Shown here one piece after another: positions 25,462 to 34,735 of a stretch of DNA of 64,000 nt. A program made the position numbers and the translations under genes. Position 1 is the stretch's first letter. Each line of letters begins with the position of its first letter. The notes under the pieces are model-generated. The model made no database searches. It worked only from the letters and a program-made list of their open reading frames with translations, and was not told where the DNA came from. The DNA is from Saccharothrix sp. NRRL B-16348 (GTDB lineage Bacteria; Actinomycetota; Actinomycetes; Mycobacteriales; Pseudonocardiaceae): NCBI RefSeq assembly GCF_001280085.1, contig NZ_LGED01000125.1, positions 62,001-126,000 of the forward strand. Direction: 5' to 3'.

Positions 25462-27453
25462 GTGACCACCGGGGAATTGTCCGCCGAACAACAGCGGATC
25501 ACCTTCCTGCACGATCGGCTGGAGCGTGAGCGGGCCGCCGCGCAGGCCGAGCTCGACGCCGCGCTCAAGGACGGCCACGAGCAGCGCTGGCACCGCGAGG
25601 TGGCCGTGCGCACGCTGTCCGAGCAGGTCAGCCGCCTGAACGTGGCGGACGAGAACCTGTGCTTCGGCCGCATCGACACCGCCGAGGACCGCGTCTACGT
25701 CGGCCGGATCGGCTTGTTCGACACCGAGCGCGACTACGAGCCGTTGTTGACCGACTGGCGCGCGCCGGCCGCCCGCCCGTTCTACACGGCGACCGCGGCG
25801 AATCCCGAGGGGGTGACCCTCCGCCGCCATTTCCGCACCAAGGGCAGGCGGCTGGAGAGCTTCTACGACGACGAACTCCAGCTCACCTCGAAAGCGCTGC
25901 TCGACGCGTTGAACGCACCCCGCTCGGACACGATGCGCGACATCGTGGCCACCATCCAGGCCGAGCAGGACGAGGTGATCCGCCTGCCGCATGGGGGCGT
26001 GCTGGTGATCGAGGGCGGCCCCGGCACGGGCAAGACGGCGGTGGCGCTGCACCGCGTCGCGTACTTGCTGTACACGCAACGCGAACGGCTCTCCCGGCAA
26101 GGCGTGCTGGTGGTCGGCCCGAACCCGGGTTTCCTGCGGTACATCGGCGAAGTGCTGCCGTCGCTGGGCGAGACCGACGTCGTGTTCGCCACGCCGGGCG
26201 AGCTGTTCCCGGGCGTTCGGACCGAACGCGAGGACACCCCGGAACTCCAGGCGCTCAAGGGCGGCCTGGGTGCCGTCGACCTGCTGGTGGCGGCCATCGC
26301 CGACCGGGAGGAGACGCCCGCCGAGCCGATCCCGGTCGAGCTGGAGGACGTCACCGTCGAGCTGACCGCCGAGATCGCCGCCCGGGCCAGGGCACGGGCG
26401 CGTGCCGCCGGGCTCAAGCACAACGAGGCCCAGCCCGTGTTCCACCGAGCCCTGGTGGACGCCCTGGTGGCGCCCGCGCTCGACCTCATCGGCGAGGACT
26501 GGCCGGAACTCGCGGCCGACGTGCGCCGCGAACTCGACGGCCACCCCGACGTGCGGCGGGCCGTCGCCGCGCTGTGGCCGGTGCTCACCCCGCGGCAGCT
26601 CCTGGCCGACCTCTACGCGGGCCGCTGCGCCGCCCTCGGCCACCCGGAGCTGCGCCGCGACGACCCGCACGCGTGGACGGTCTCCGACGTGCCGCTGCTG
26701 GACGAGGCCGCCGAACTGCTCGGCTCCGACGGCCGGGCCGAACGGCGCGCGGCGGAGGAACGCAGGCGGGCCGTCGAGTACGCGCAGGGCGTGCTGCACG
26801 TCATCGACACCGACCAGGCCATGCACGAGGACGAGCTGCGGGCCGTCGACCTGGTCGACGCCGAGTGGCTGGCCGACCGCCACGCGCCCGTCGACCACCG
26901 CGTCCTGGCCGAACGCGCCGCCGTCGACCGCGAGTGGACCTACGGCCACATCGTCGTCGACGAGGCGCAGGAACTGTCCGAAATGGACTGGCGGCTGCTG
27001 GCCAGGCGCGGGCCGAACCGGTCCATGACCGTGGTCGGCGACCTGGCCCAGCGCCAGGCCGAAGCGGGGGCCCGCGACTGGCGGCGGGTGCTGGACCCGC
27101 TGGCCCGGGACCGCTGGCAGTACCGGCGGCTCACGGTCAACTACCGCACGCCCGCCGAGATCATGGCCTACGCCGCCGGCGCGCTGGCCGAGGTGGACCC
27201 GGCCGCCGTGCCGCCGACGTCCGTGCGGCGGGGTGAGCCGCCCCTCGAAGTCACCGGCGCCGACCCGGAGTCGTTCCGCCCGGACACCGGCACGTTCGCG
27301 GTGATCACCCCGACCGGCCCGCTCACGCCGCGCGCCGCCAAGGGCCTGGAGTTCGACACGGTCGTCGTGGTCGACCCCGAACGCATGACGCCGGCCGAGC
27401 GGTACGTCGCCCTGACCCGCGCGACCCGACGCCTGGTCGTCGTGCGCACGTAG
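25462..27453 (+). CDS. helR: HelR/HelD-like RNA polymerase recycling ATPase
   Basis: A 663-residue superfamily-1 helicase-like protein. The N-terminal coiled coil (LSAEQQRITFLHDRLERERAAAQ in parts) and the segment CFGRIDTAEDRVYVGRIGL are characteristic of HelD proteins that bind RNA polymerase. Walker A is GGPGTGKTAVAL, Walker B HIVVDEAQELS, and the C-terminal motifs are AAKGLEFDTVVVVDPE and YVALTRATRRL. In actinomycetes, HelR displaces rifamycins from RNA polymerase and gives tolerance. The region between VITPTG and PLTPRAAKG looks shorter than I expect for the family (often 700 residues or more). A rifamycin-type promoter palindrome is not evident. Confidence 0.85.
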   Translation: MTTGELSAEQQRITFLHDRLERERAAAQAELDAALKDGHEQRWHREVAVRTLSEQVSRLNVADENLCFGRIDTAEDRVYVGRIGLFDTERDYEPLLTDWRAPAARPFYTATAANPEGVTLRRHFRTKGRRLESFYDDELQLTSKALLDALNAPRSDTMRDIVATIQAEQDEVIRLPHGGVLVIEGGPGTGKTAVALHRVAYLLYTQRERLSRQGVLVVGPNPGFLRYIGEVLPSLGETDVVFATPGELFPGVRTEREDTPELQALKGGLGAVDLLVAAIADREETPAEPIPVELEDVTVELTAEIAARARARARAAGLKHNEAQPVFHRALVDALVAPALDLIGEDWPELAADVRRELDGHPDVRRAVAALWPVLTPRQLLADLYAGRCAALGHPELRRDDPHAWTVSDVPLLDEAAELLGSDGRAERRAAEERRRAVEYAQGVLHVIDTDQAMHEDELRAVDLVDAEWLADRHAPVDHRVLAERAAVDREWTYGHIVVDEAQELSEMDWRLLARRGPNRSMTVVGDLAQRQAEAGARDWRRVLDPLARDRWQYRRLTVNYRTPAEIMAYAAGALAEVDPAAVPPTSVRRGEPPLEVTGADPESFRPDTGTFAVITPTGPLTPRAAKGLEFDTVVVVDPERMTPAERYVALTRATRRLVVVRT

Positions 27454-27459
27454 CAAGGC

Positions 27460-27490
27460 GCCGGGGACGCGGCGGACCCGCGTCCCCGGC
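27460..27490. terminator. Strong bidirectional terminator hairpin
   Basis: GCCGGGGACGCGG (27460-27472) and CCGCGTCCCCGGC (27478-27490) form a perfect 13-bp stem with a 5-nt loop, between two convergent genes. Confidence 0.85.
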
Positions 27491-27500
27491 ACCCCCGGGA

Positions 27501-29030
27501 TCAGGCGTGCACCACTTCCGGCTCGGCCGTCGGCACGGCGGTCGCGGGCACCCGCCGCAGCACGGTCACCGCGAGCAGCGCGGCGCCCGCGACCAGCACC
27601 GCCGCCACCACCGCGGCCACGTTGAGCCCGTCGGTGAACGCCGCCCGCGCCGGTTCCACCAACGCCCGCGCCGCGTCCGCCGGCAAGCCCGCGGCCGTGG
27701 ACAGCGCACCCGGCAACGAGTCCGCGGCCTCGGCGGGCACGCCGGACGGCATCGTGGCGTGGTAGACGGCCGTGCCGATGCTGCCCATCAACGCGATCCC
27801 GAGCGACACCCCGAGGTCGCTCGCCGTGCTGTTCACCGCCGACGCGGCGCCCGCCTTCTCCGGCGGCGCGGCCGTGATCACCAGCGTGGTGGTCAGCGCC
27901 ATCGTCGGCGCGATGCCGGGGTAGAGCAGGTAGAACCCGGTGATCAGCAGCGGCAGCCCGCCGACGCTCCCGACCTGCGTCAGCACCACGTACCCGGCCA
28001 CCGAGAACACCGCGCCACCCGCCACCACGTACGCCGGCCGCACCCGCCGCGCGACGATCGGCGACAACGTCGACACGGCCACCAGCGCCAGCGCCGCGGG
28101 CAGGATCCACAGCCCCGCCGCCAACGGCGACAGCCCGGCCACCAGCTGCAGGTACTGCGTGAACAGCAGGTAGATGCCGCCGAGCGCGATCGCGGACAGC
28201 AGGAACACGCCCAACGCGCCGCTGAACGTCCGGTTCGCGAACAGCCGCACGTCCAGCAGCGGGCTGTCGAGCCGGAGCTGCCTGCGGGCGAACAGCACCG
28301 CGAACCCGACGCCGACGACCACCGTCACCACGGACGTCACCGTCAGCCCGGACTTGGAGAACTCCTTGATCCCGTAGACGAACGGCAGCAGCGACGCCAT
28401 CGACAGCAGCACGCTAGGAACGTCCGGCAGCCCCACACCCGGCGCGCGGTACTCCGGCACCGACAGCGGCGCCACGACGACCACCAGCGCCATCACCGGC
28501 ACGCCGATCAGCAGCGCCGCGCCCCACCAGAACGTCTCCAGCAGCAACCCGCCGACCAGCGGTCCGACCGCGACGCCCACCGACACCGACGCGGCCCACA
28601 GCCCGATCGCCGTCGCCCGCTGCCGCGCGTCCCGGAACATGGTGCTGACCAGCGACAACGTGGACGGCATCACGGCCGCCGCGCCGACGCCCATCAGCGC
28701 GCGCGCCGCGATCAGCAACTCGACGTTCGGCGCGAACGCGGCTCCCACGGACGCCAGCCCGAACGTCACCGCGCCGAACACCAGCACCCGCCGCCGGCCG
28801 ATCCGGTCGCCGACGGTGCCCATGGCCACCAGGAGCCCGGCCATCACGAACCCGTACACGTCGTTGACCCACAGCAGCTGGTCGCTGGTCGGCCGCAGGT
28901 CGGCGGCGATGTGCGGGGTGGCCAGGAACAGCACGGTCATGGCCAGGAACAGCAGGGCGGTCGGCAGCAGCAGCACCGCGAGTCCGAGCCATTCCCTGGT
29001 CCCGGCCCGGTCACCGACATCGACAGACAT
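27501..29030 (-). CDS. MFS drug exporter, DHA2 (EmrB/QacA) type
   Basis: A 509-residue membrane protein with about 14 hydrophobic helices. Motif A is GDRIGRRRVLVFGA after helix 2, the motif-C-like GVAVGPLVGGLLLE lies in helix 5, and ATPHIAADLRPTSDQLLWVNDVY (in parts) is typical of the DHA2 group. It should export drugs or metabolites in exchange for protons. ATG 29030 follows AAGGAA. It is divergent from the AfsR-like regulator with 127 bp between starts, a common pairing for an exporter and its activator. Confidence 0.93.
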   Translation of the reverse strand: MSVDVGDRAGTREWLGLAVLLLPTALLFLAMTVLFLATPHIAADLRPTSDQLLWVNDVYGFVMAGLLVAMGTVGDRIGRRRVLVFGAVTFGLASVGAAFAPNVELLIAARALMGVGAAAVMPSTLSLVSTMFRDARQRATAIGLWAASVSVGVAVGPLVGGLLLETFWWGAALLIGVPVMALVVVVAPLSVPEYRAPGVGLPDVPSVLLSMASLLPFVYGIKEFSKSGLTVTSVVTVVVGVGFAVLFARRQLRLDSPLLDVRLFANRTFSGALGVFLLSAIALGGIYLLFTQYLQLVAGLSPLAAGLWILPAALALVAVSTLSPIVARRVRPAYVVAGGAVFSVAGYVVLTQVGSVGGLPLLITGFYLLYPGIAPTMALTTTLVITAAPPEKAGAASAVNSTASDLGVSLGIALMGSIGTAVYHATMPSGVPAEAADSLPGALSTAAGLPADAARALVEPARAAFTDGLNVAAVVAAVLVAGAALLAVTVLRRVPATAVPTAEPEVVHA

Positions 29031-29157
29031 GGTGTTTCGTTCCTTCTGCTCGAACAGCCCGGGCGGTTGGTCCCGCCCGGTGGAACCCACGGTGGCCGGC
29101 GCGGCTCCAGGAACCGTCCAGATCGACTTCAGGTCGCCTTCGGGTACGGTCTCGACC

Positions 29158-32100
29158 GTGCGTTTCGGGGTGCTGGGCCCGCTCGCGGCGTGGACGTCGG
29201 ACGCCCGTCCCGTCCGCGTTCCCGAGGTGAAGGTCCGGGCGCTGCTGGCCCAGCTGGTGATCGACGCGGGCCGCGTGGTGCCCGCCGACCGGCTGATCGA
29301 CCGCCTGTGGGGCGACCGGTTGCCCGCGAACCCCGCCGGCGCGTTGCAGACCAGGGTCTCCCAGCTCCGCGCCGCGCTGGACGACGCCGAACCCGGCGCC
29401 CGACGGCTGGTCGTCTCACGCCCGCCCGGCTACCTGCTCGACGTCACCCCGGACGCGGTCGACGCGGGCCGGTTCGAAGCGCTGCTGGCCGAACCCGCCG
29501 GTGATCCACGTGCCCGCGTCGCGCTGCTGGACGACGCGCTGGCGTTGTGGCGCGGACCGGTGCTGGCCGACTTCGCCGACGAGGAGTTCACCCGCGAGGT
29601 CGCCGCCCGGCTGGAGGAGCTGCGGCTCACCGCGTGGGAGCAGCGCGCGGAGGCACGGTTGGAGTTCGGCGAGCCGGGCGTGCTGGCTGACGAGCTGGGC
29701 GACCTGGTGGCGCGGCACCCGTTGCGCGAACGCCTCCGCGCCGCCCACCTGCGCGCCCTCTACCAGGTCGGACGGCAGAGCGAGGCGTTGGCGGGCTACC
29801 GGGACCTGCGGACGCGGCTGGTCGCCGAGCTGGGCGTCGAGCCCGGGCCGGCGCTGGCCGCGCTGCACCGGGCGATCCTCGACCAGGACCCGTCGCTGGG
29901 CGGTGCGGTGGAGCCGCCGACGAACCTGCCGCACCCGCTCGGCGACCTGGTGGGCCGGGACGCCGACGTCGGCCGGGTGCGGTCGCTGCTCGCGGCCGAC
30001 CGGCTCGTCACCCTCACCGGGCCGGGCGGCGTGGGCAAGACGCGGCTGGCGCTGGCCGTGGCGCGCGACGTGGCGACCGGGTTCCCGGACGGGACGTGGC
30101 TGGTCGAGCTGGCCGCCCTGCCCGCGGGCGCGCCGCCGGACGAGGTGGCGGCCCTGGTCGCGGCGAGCGTCGGCATCCGCGACTGCGTGGCGACCGACCT
30201 GGCGGGCAAGCTGGCCGAGGCGGTGGGGGCCAAGCGGATGCTGCTCCTGCTGGACAACTGCGAGCACGTGGCGCCCGCCGTGGCGGAGCTGGCCGCCGGG
30301 CTGCTGCGCGCCGCGCCGGGGCTGCGCGTGCTGGCCACCAGCCAACGCCCGCTCGGCGTGGCCGGTGAGCTGCTGTGGCACGTGCCGACGTTGGCCGAGC
30401 CCAGCGCCGTCGAGCTGTTCGTGGCCCGTGCCGCGGCCGGCGCGCCGGGCTTCGCCCTCGGGCCGGACAACGCCGACGCCGTCGCGGCGATCTGCCGCCG
30501 GCTCGACGGCATCCCGCTGGCCCTGGAACTCGCCGCGACCAGGGTCCGCGCTTGGGGCGTGCACGAGGTGCTGGCGCGGCTGGACGACCGGTTCCGCGTG
30601 CTGACCGCCGGGCACAGCGGCGCGCCCGCCCGGCAGCGCACCCTGCGGGCGATGCTCGACTGGAGCTGGGAGCTGCTGACCGAGGCCGAGCAGACCGTGC
30701 TGCGTCGGCTGTCCGTGCACGTGGACGGCTGGACGTTGAGCGCGGCGGAGACCGTGGCCGGTGGCGACGACCTCGACGTGCCCGACCTGCTGGCCGGCCT
30801 GGTCGACCGGTCCCTGGTCACCACCACTCCCGGCGACGACCCGCCGCGCTACCGGCTGCTGGAGTCGGTCGCCGAGTACAGCTCGGCCCGGCTGCGCGAG
30901 GCGGGCGAGGTCGCGCTGGTCGAGCGGCGGCACCGGGACCACTACGCGCGACTGGCCGCGTCCGCCGACCCGTGCCTGCGCGGCCCGGACCAGCGGCGGT
31001 GGCTGCGCCTGCTCGACGCCGAGGCGGCCAACCTGCGTGCGGCGATCGACCACGCGGCCCGGGACGGCGAGGCGTTGCCGCTGGTCGACTCGCTGGCCTG
31101 GTACTGGGTGCTGCGCGGCAGGCTCGGCGAGGGGCGTCGCGCCTTGTCGGCGGCGCTGGCCGGCGGCGGCCCGGAGGACGTGACGGACACGGTCCGGCTG
31201 TGGCACACCGCGTTCAGCCTGCTCATGGGCGTGACGTCGGGCCTCGTGCCGCTGCCCGCCCGTCCCGCGGCTCGTCCCGTCGACCGGGACGCCGCGGCAC
31301 GACGGGCCCGCGCCGAGTGGTTCCTCGGGTTCGTCGGCCTCGGGATCGGCGAGCCGGGCGTCGGCGAGGACCTGGTCGCGTCGGCGCTGGCGGTGTTCCA
31401 GGCACAGGACGACCGGTGGGGCACGGCCGCCGCGCACGGCACGCTCGCGCGCTACGCGTTCACGCGGAGCGACCTGGCCGCGATGGCCCGGCACGGCGAG
31501 CGCAGCATGGCCCTGTTCACCGAGGTGGGTGACCGGTGGGGGCGGCTGCACGCGACGTTCGCGCTCGGCACGCACGCCGAGGTCGTCGGCGACTACGACC
31601 GTGCCACCGACCTGCACCGCGAGGGCCTGCGGATCGCCGAGGAACTGGGCCTGAGCACCGACGTGGCCGACAAGCTGTCCGCGCTCGGCCGGATCGCGTT
31701 GCTGACCGGTGATCACGAACAAGCCGATGAGCTGCACGAATGCGCCCGTGCGCAGGCCGTGGCGCAGGGCTACACGATCGGCGAGGAGTTCGCCGAACTG
31801 GGCCTCGCGCTCAGCCTGCGACGCCAAGGTCGGTTCGACGAGGCCGAAGCGCTGCTGCGCAAGTGGCTCACCTACGACCGGCGGCTGGAGTCGGACATGG
31901 CGATCGCCCTCATCGTCGCCGAACTGGGCTTCATCGCCGAACAGCGCGGCGACGCCGACACCGCCCGCACCCTGCACCTGGAGGGCTTGGCCGCCGCGCG
32001 CAACGCCGCCGACCCGCGTGCCGTCGCCCTGGCCCTGGAAGGCCTGGCCGGCGCGGAAGCCCTGGCCGGCGACCACGGCCGCGCGGCCCGCCTGCTGGGC

Positions 32101-32268
32101 GCCGCCGCCGCGTTGCGGGAGGAAGCGGGCGCTCCGCTCCCTCCCGGCGAACGCGGCGACGTGACCCGGATCACTGCGGCCTCGCGCTCAGCCCTGGGCG
32201 ACTCCTTCACGTCCGCCTACGCCCACGGCCTCACCCACGGCGCGGAGCCGACCCTCCTGGCCCCTTAG
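29158..32268 (+). CDS. AfsR/SARP-like regulator (BTAD, NB-ARC, TPR)
   Basis: A 1036-residue regulator. Residues about 1-90 form an OmpR-like winged helix (FGVLGPLAAW, RALLAQLVIDAGRVVPADRLIDRLWG in parts), and residues about 95-245 the bacterial transcriptional activation domain. From about 260 an NTPase follows with LTGPGGVGKTRLALAVA, LLLDNCEHVAP and CRRLDGIPLALELAATR. The C-terminal third is TPR-like. Such proteins activate promoters of secondary metabolism or export genes. The GTG start is tentative; upstream sequence in the same frame is the shadow of the MFS gene. The divergent MFS gene is the likely target. Confidence 0.93.
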   Translation: MRFGVLGPLAAWTSDARPVRVPEVKVRALLAQLVIDAGRVVPADRLIDRLWGDRLPANPAGALQTRVSQLRAALDDAEPGARRLVVSRPPGYLLDVTPDAVDAGRFEALLAEPAGDPRARVALLDDALALWRGPVLADFADEEFTREVAARLEELRLTAWEQRAEARLEFGEPGVLADELGDLVARHPLRERLRAAHLRALYQVGRQSEALAGYRDLRTRLVAELGVEPGPALAALHRAILDQDPSLGGAVEPPTNLPHPLGDLVGRDADVGRVRSLLAADRLVTLTGPGGVGKTRLALAVARDVATGFPDGTWLVELAALPAGAPPDEVAALVAASVGIRDCVATDLAGKLAEAVGAKRMLLLLDNCEHVAPAVAELAAGLLRAAPGLRVLATSQRPLGVAGELLWHVPTLAEPSAVELFVARAAAGAPGFALGPDNADAVAAICRRLDGIPLALELAATRVRAWGVHEVLARLDDRFRVLTAGHSGAPARQRTLRAMLDWSWELLTEAEQTVLRRLSVHVDGWTLSAAETVAGGDDLDVPDLLAGLVDRSLVTTTPGDDPPRYRLLESVAEYSSARLREAGEVALVERRHRDHYARLAASADPCLRGPDQRRWLRLLDAEAANLRAAIDHAARDGEALPLVDSLAWYWVLRGRLGEGRRALSAALAGGGPEDVTDTVRLWHTAFSLLMGVTSGLVPLPARPAARPVDRDAAARRARAEWFLGFVGLGIGEPGVGEDLVASALAVFQAQDDRWGTAAAHGTLARYAFTRSDLAAMARHGERSMALFTEVGDRWGRLHATFALGTHAEVVGDYDRATDLHREGLRIAEELGLSTDVADKLSALGRIALLTGDHEQADELHECARAQAVAQGYTIGEEFAELGLALSLRRQGRFDEAEALLRKWLTYDRRLESDMAIALIVAELGFIAEQRGDADTARTLHLEGLAAARNAADPRAVALALEGLAGAEALAGDHGRAARLLGAAAALREEAGAPLPPGERGDVTRITAASRSALGDSFTSAYAHGLTHGAEPTLLAP

Positions 32269-32429
32269 CCGGTGGGCGGCGTCTCGTTGGGCGCCGGCTT
32301 GTTGGGCGGTGGCGGCTCGGGCGTGGGCGGGATCGGCGGCTCGGTGCTGGGCGACGGCTCCCGGGGCGGCTGCGGCATCGGGGGCGGCGTGGGCACGGGC
32401 CGCGGTTCGGGCGGTTGTGGCTGGACCAT
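32265..32429 (-). CDS. 54-residue proline-rich small protein
   Basis: MVQPQPPEPRPVP begins a protein that is nearly half proline, ending in NKPAPNETPPTG. ATG 32429 has a perfect AAGGAGG five bases upstream, which supports translation and decides the start over the ATG at 32459. It overlaps the 3' end of the convergent AfsR-like gene by 4 bp. No signal peptide or membrane segment is visible. Function unknown; it may be an unstructured adaptor. The composition alone could arise by chance in GC-rich DNA, so the ribosome-binding site is the main support. Confidence 0.6.
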   Translation of the reverse strand: MVQPQPPEPRPVPTPPPMPQPPREPSPSTEPPIPPTPEPPPPNKPAPNETPPTG

Positions 32430-32680
32430 GTCAACCTCCTTCACCGCCGGTGTACCCACTTCGCCGGCGTTTTACCTATCGGAGTGGCGATAACCCGCTG
32501 TCGCCATTGTCTGAAAAACCCGGTACGCCTATCGATCGATGCGGGCAAGAAGCGCTCCCGTCGAGTGAGGAATGCGGTCCGGGCATTTTCTCGCGAGTTC
32601 GCGCGGCGATACTGGTGAAGCGGTCACGAATGCATGATCCCGTGACCGTCGGCGAAATCGCAGAGAGAGAGGACCGCTAG

Positions 32681-33019
32681 ATGTCTATCTACCTCGATTC
32701 ACGGCAGCACACCTTCCCGAAGAAGATGCGGGAGGCGCAGAAGGCCGAGGTGACGTTCCGCGTTCCCGGCAAGGTGGTGGACGCGCACGCTGCGCTGAAG
32801 AGCTTCTCGGCCGTCTACTCGGACGGTGAGCGCACTGTGCAGGTGCTCTCCGTCAAGCTCGGCACCCCCCACTTCCAGCCGGCCAGCAGCGGGTATTCCA
32901 CGGTCACCGTGCCGGTTGAGTACCTGCTGCGCGACTTCGGCAACGACGACAATTACGAAGGCGAGGTCGAGGTGCTGCTGATCGCGGTCGTCGAGGACAA
33001 GGTGGGTCACGACGCGTGA
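32681..33019 (+). CDS. Small beta-rich protein of unknown function
   Basis: A 112-residue protein (MSIYLDSRQHTFPKK) with alternating hydrophobic strands (KAEVTFRVPGKVV, STVTVPVEYLLRDFG, GEVEVLLIAVVED). It has lower GC and more Lys/Asn/Tyr than its neighbours, so it may have been acquired. GAGAGAGAGGA upstream is a fair ribosome-binding site. The 250 bp before it are also AT-richer. I do not recognise the family with confidence; the pattern of a strand, a loop with Asn/Asp/Tyr and a final strand faintly resembles lectin-like sandwiches. A strong bidirectional terminator follows. Confidence 0.7.
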   Translation: MSIYLDSRQHTFPKKMREAQKAEVTFRVPGKVVDAHAALKSFSAVYSDGERTVQVLSVKLGTPHFQPASSGYSTVTVPVEYLLRDFGNDDNYEGEVEVLLIAVVEDKVGHDA

Positions 33020-33052
33020 CGAGTAGGCCCTTCGTGTGAGTCCCTCGGAAAT

Positions 33053-33091
33053 GGGCTGTGCCGGGAGCCGCGGCGGCTCGCGGCACAGCCC
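33053..33091. terminator. Bidirectional terminator hairpin
   Basis: GGGCTGTGCCG (33053-33063) pairs perfectly with CGGCACAGCCC (33081-33091), with a second inner stem GAGCCG/CGGCTC. It separates two convergent genes. Confidence 0.85.
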
Positions 33092-33102
33092 GCCGCGAAC
33101 GC

Positions 33103-34125
33103 TCAGGACGCCCGCGGCGGGTTCGTGGCACGGGCCGGTGCCGGGGTCAGGTTCGGCAGGACTTCACGGCCGAAGAGGCGGATCGTGTCCAGCACGGCCT
33201 GGTGGGGGAGACCCCCGATGTCGACCATGACCAGTTGCGCGTCCAGCGACAGCAGGTCGGTCAGCCGGTTCAGCCGCTCGGTCACCTCCGCCGGGTCGCC
33301 GCACACCGCCGCGCCCTCCATCAGCAGGTCGATGTCGACGTCGCCGTCACCCCGCCACGGGTCGGCGAACTCGGCGTACGCCGTCAAGTGGGGCCGCCAC
33401 GTCGCCCGCGCCTCCGCCGCCGTCGGCGCGACGAACACGTGACTCGGCAACGCCACCCGACCGCGCCCGCCCATCGCCGCCCGGTAGCGCTCGACCACCG
33501 GCCGGTGCGTGCTCGGGTCGCGCAACGTGCTCGGCAGCATCAGCGGCAGCCCCAGCTCGACCGCCAGGTCCGCCGACACCGCCGACCCGCTGCCGATCCA
33601 CACCAACGGCCGCGGCTGCTGCACCGGGCGCGGTGTCGTCGTCACGTCCAGCAGCGGGCTGCGGTACTTGCCCTCCCACGTGACGTGCTTCTCCTCCAGC
33701 AGGCGCAGCAGCAGCCGCAGGTTCTCGTCGAACCGCGCCCGCAGGTCGTCCTGCACCCCGAACGCCACGTCCGTGCGCTGCGACACACCCCGCGCCACGA
33801 TCAGCTCCGCCCGACCCCGCGACAGCACGTCCAGCGTGGCCAGGTTCTCCGCCACCCGGACCGGGTCGTGGTGCGCCAGCAGCGTCACCCCGGTGGACAG
33901 CCGCAACGTCGACGTGCGGTCCGCGATGGTGGCCAGCAGCAGTTCCGGCGCGGAGACGATGTACCGGGTGAAGTGGTGCTCGCCGATCGCCACCCCGGCG
34001 AAACCGGCCTCCTCCGCCACGACGGCCTGCTCGACCATCGCCCGCAACCGGTCGCACTCGCTCACGCTCCGCCCGGTGTGCGGGTCGGGCAGGTGATCGC
34101 CCAGGATCAGCAGATACACGTCCAT
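33103..34125 (-). CDS. LLM-class flavin-dependent oxidoreductase
   Basis: A 340-residue TIM-barrel protein of the luciferase-like monooxygenase class: EEAGFAGVAIGEHHFTRY near the N-terminus, LRLSTGVTLLAHHDPVRVAENLATLD (in parts), GRAELIVARGV and PLVWIGSGSA. The cofactor may be FMN or F420; the substrate is unknown. The ATG at 34125 starts MDVYLLILGDH. The last coding positions (PPRAS and the stop) lie in a part-unit of the repeat family seen at 61.3 kb. It is divergent from the small acetyltransferase gene. Confidence 0.9.
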   Translation of the reverse strand: MDVYLLILGDHLPDPHTGRSVSECDRLRAMVEQAVVAEEAGFAGVAIGEHHFTRYIVSAPELLLATIADRTSTLRLSTGVTLLAHHDPVRVAENLATLDVLSRGRAELIVARGVSQRTDVAFGVQDDLRARFDENLRLLLRLLEEKHVTWEGKYRSPLLDVTTTPRPVQQPRPLVWIGSGSAVSADLAVELGLPLMLPSTLRDPSTHRPVVERYRAAMGGRGRVALPSHVFVAPTAAEARATWRPHLTAYAEFADPWRGDGDVDIDLLMEGAAVCGDPAEVTERLNRLTDLLSLDAQLVMVDIGGLPHQAVLDTIRLFGREVLPNLTPAPARATNPPRAS

Positions 34126-34188
34126 CCGACAATCTTGCACGCTGCCACTACGGTGGCACCTGCCAAGAACGAGCCTGGAGGAGCACCG

Positions 34189-34458
34189 GTGACCGCTGTG
34201 ACCGTGTCCGACAACCCCGAGCAGTCCCGCTACGAGGTCCACCTGGACGGCGAGCTGGGCGGCTTCGCCGACTACACCAAGGCGGACGGCGTCGTCACGT
34301 TCACCCACACCGAGGTCTCGGTCGAGGGCAAGGGCCTGGGCGGCAAGCTCGTCCGGCAGGCTCTCGAGGACGTGCGCGCCAAGGGCCTCGGCGTCGTGGC
34401 CGAGTGCTCGTTCGTGCAGGGCTACCTGGAGAAGCACCCCGAGCTGAAGACCGCGTGA
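34189..34458 (+). CDS. Small GNAT-like N-acetyltransferase (YjdJ type)
   Basis: An 89-residue protein with the short GNAT fold: YEVHLDGELGGFADYTKADG, FTHTEVSVEGKGLGGKLVRQAL (acetyl-CoA pyrophosphate loop, GKGLGGKL) and AECSFVQGYLEKHPEL with Cys and terminal Tyr as in Acetyltransf_CG proteins. GTG 34189 follows CTGGAGGAG. It probably acetylates a small substrate or protein terminus; the target is unknown. It is a single gene, divergent from the LLM oxidoreductase. Confidence 0.9.
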   Translation: MTAVTVSDNPEQSRYEVHLDGELGGFADYTKADGVVTFTHTEVSVEGKGLGGKLVRQALEDVRAKGLGVVAECSFVQGYLEKHPELKTA

Positions 34459-34735
34459 CGGTCCGCGCACGAGGCGGGCGCGCCACGCGTCCACGCCTGG
34501 TCGCACCGGCTCACCAGCGCATACCCGATCGAGGTTGCTTCCCCGTGTGAATCATCACAAAGGGGGGTAACAACACGGCTAAGTAGGCGGCTTTTGGTCA
34601 ACAGTGGTAGCTGATCGTGTCAACATTACTGATCGTGGCCTCACTCGTCCCAGATCCCCGCCATGATGGTGATGTCGTCGACAACAGACACGGTCGACGG
34701 GGACCTGACACGAGACCGACGAGGTGGGCCTGGCT

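Noticed and set aside
33058..34188. Long rightward frame leading into the small acetyltransferase
   Set aside because: It is the antisense shadow of the LLM oxidoreductase; only the part from GTG 34189 has a ribosome-binding site and a domain.
34459..34735. Riboswitch or small RNA upstream of the mptB-like gene
   Set aside because: The 277-bp gap is less GC-rich and has short inverted repeats, but no conserved riboswitch core could be recognised.
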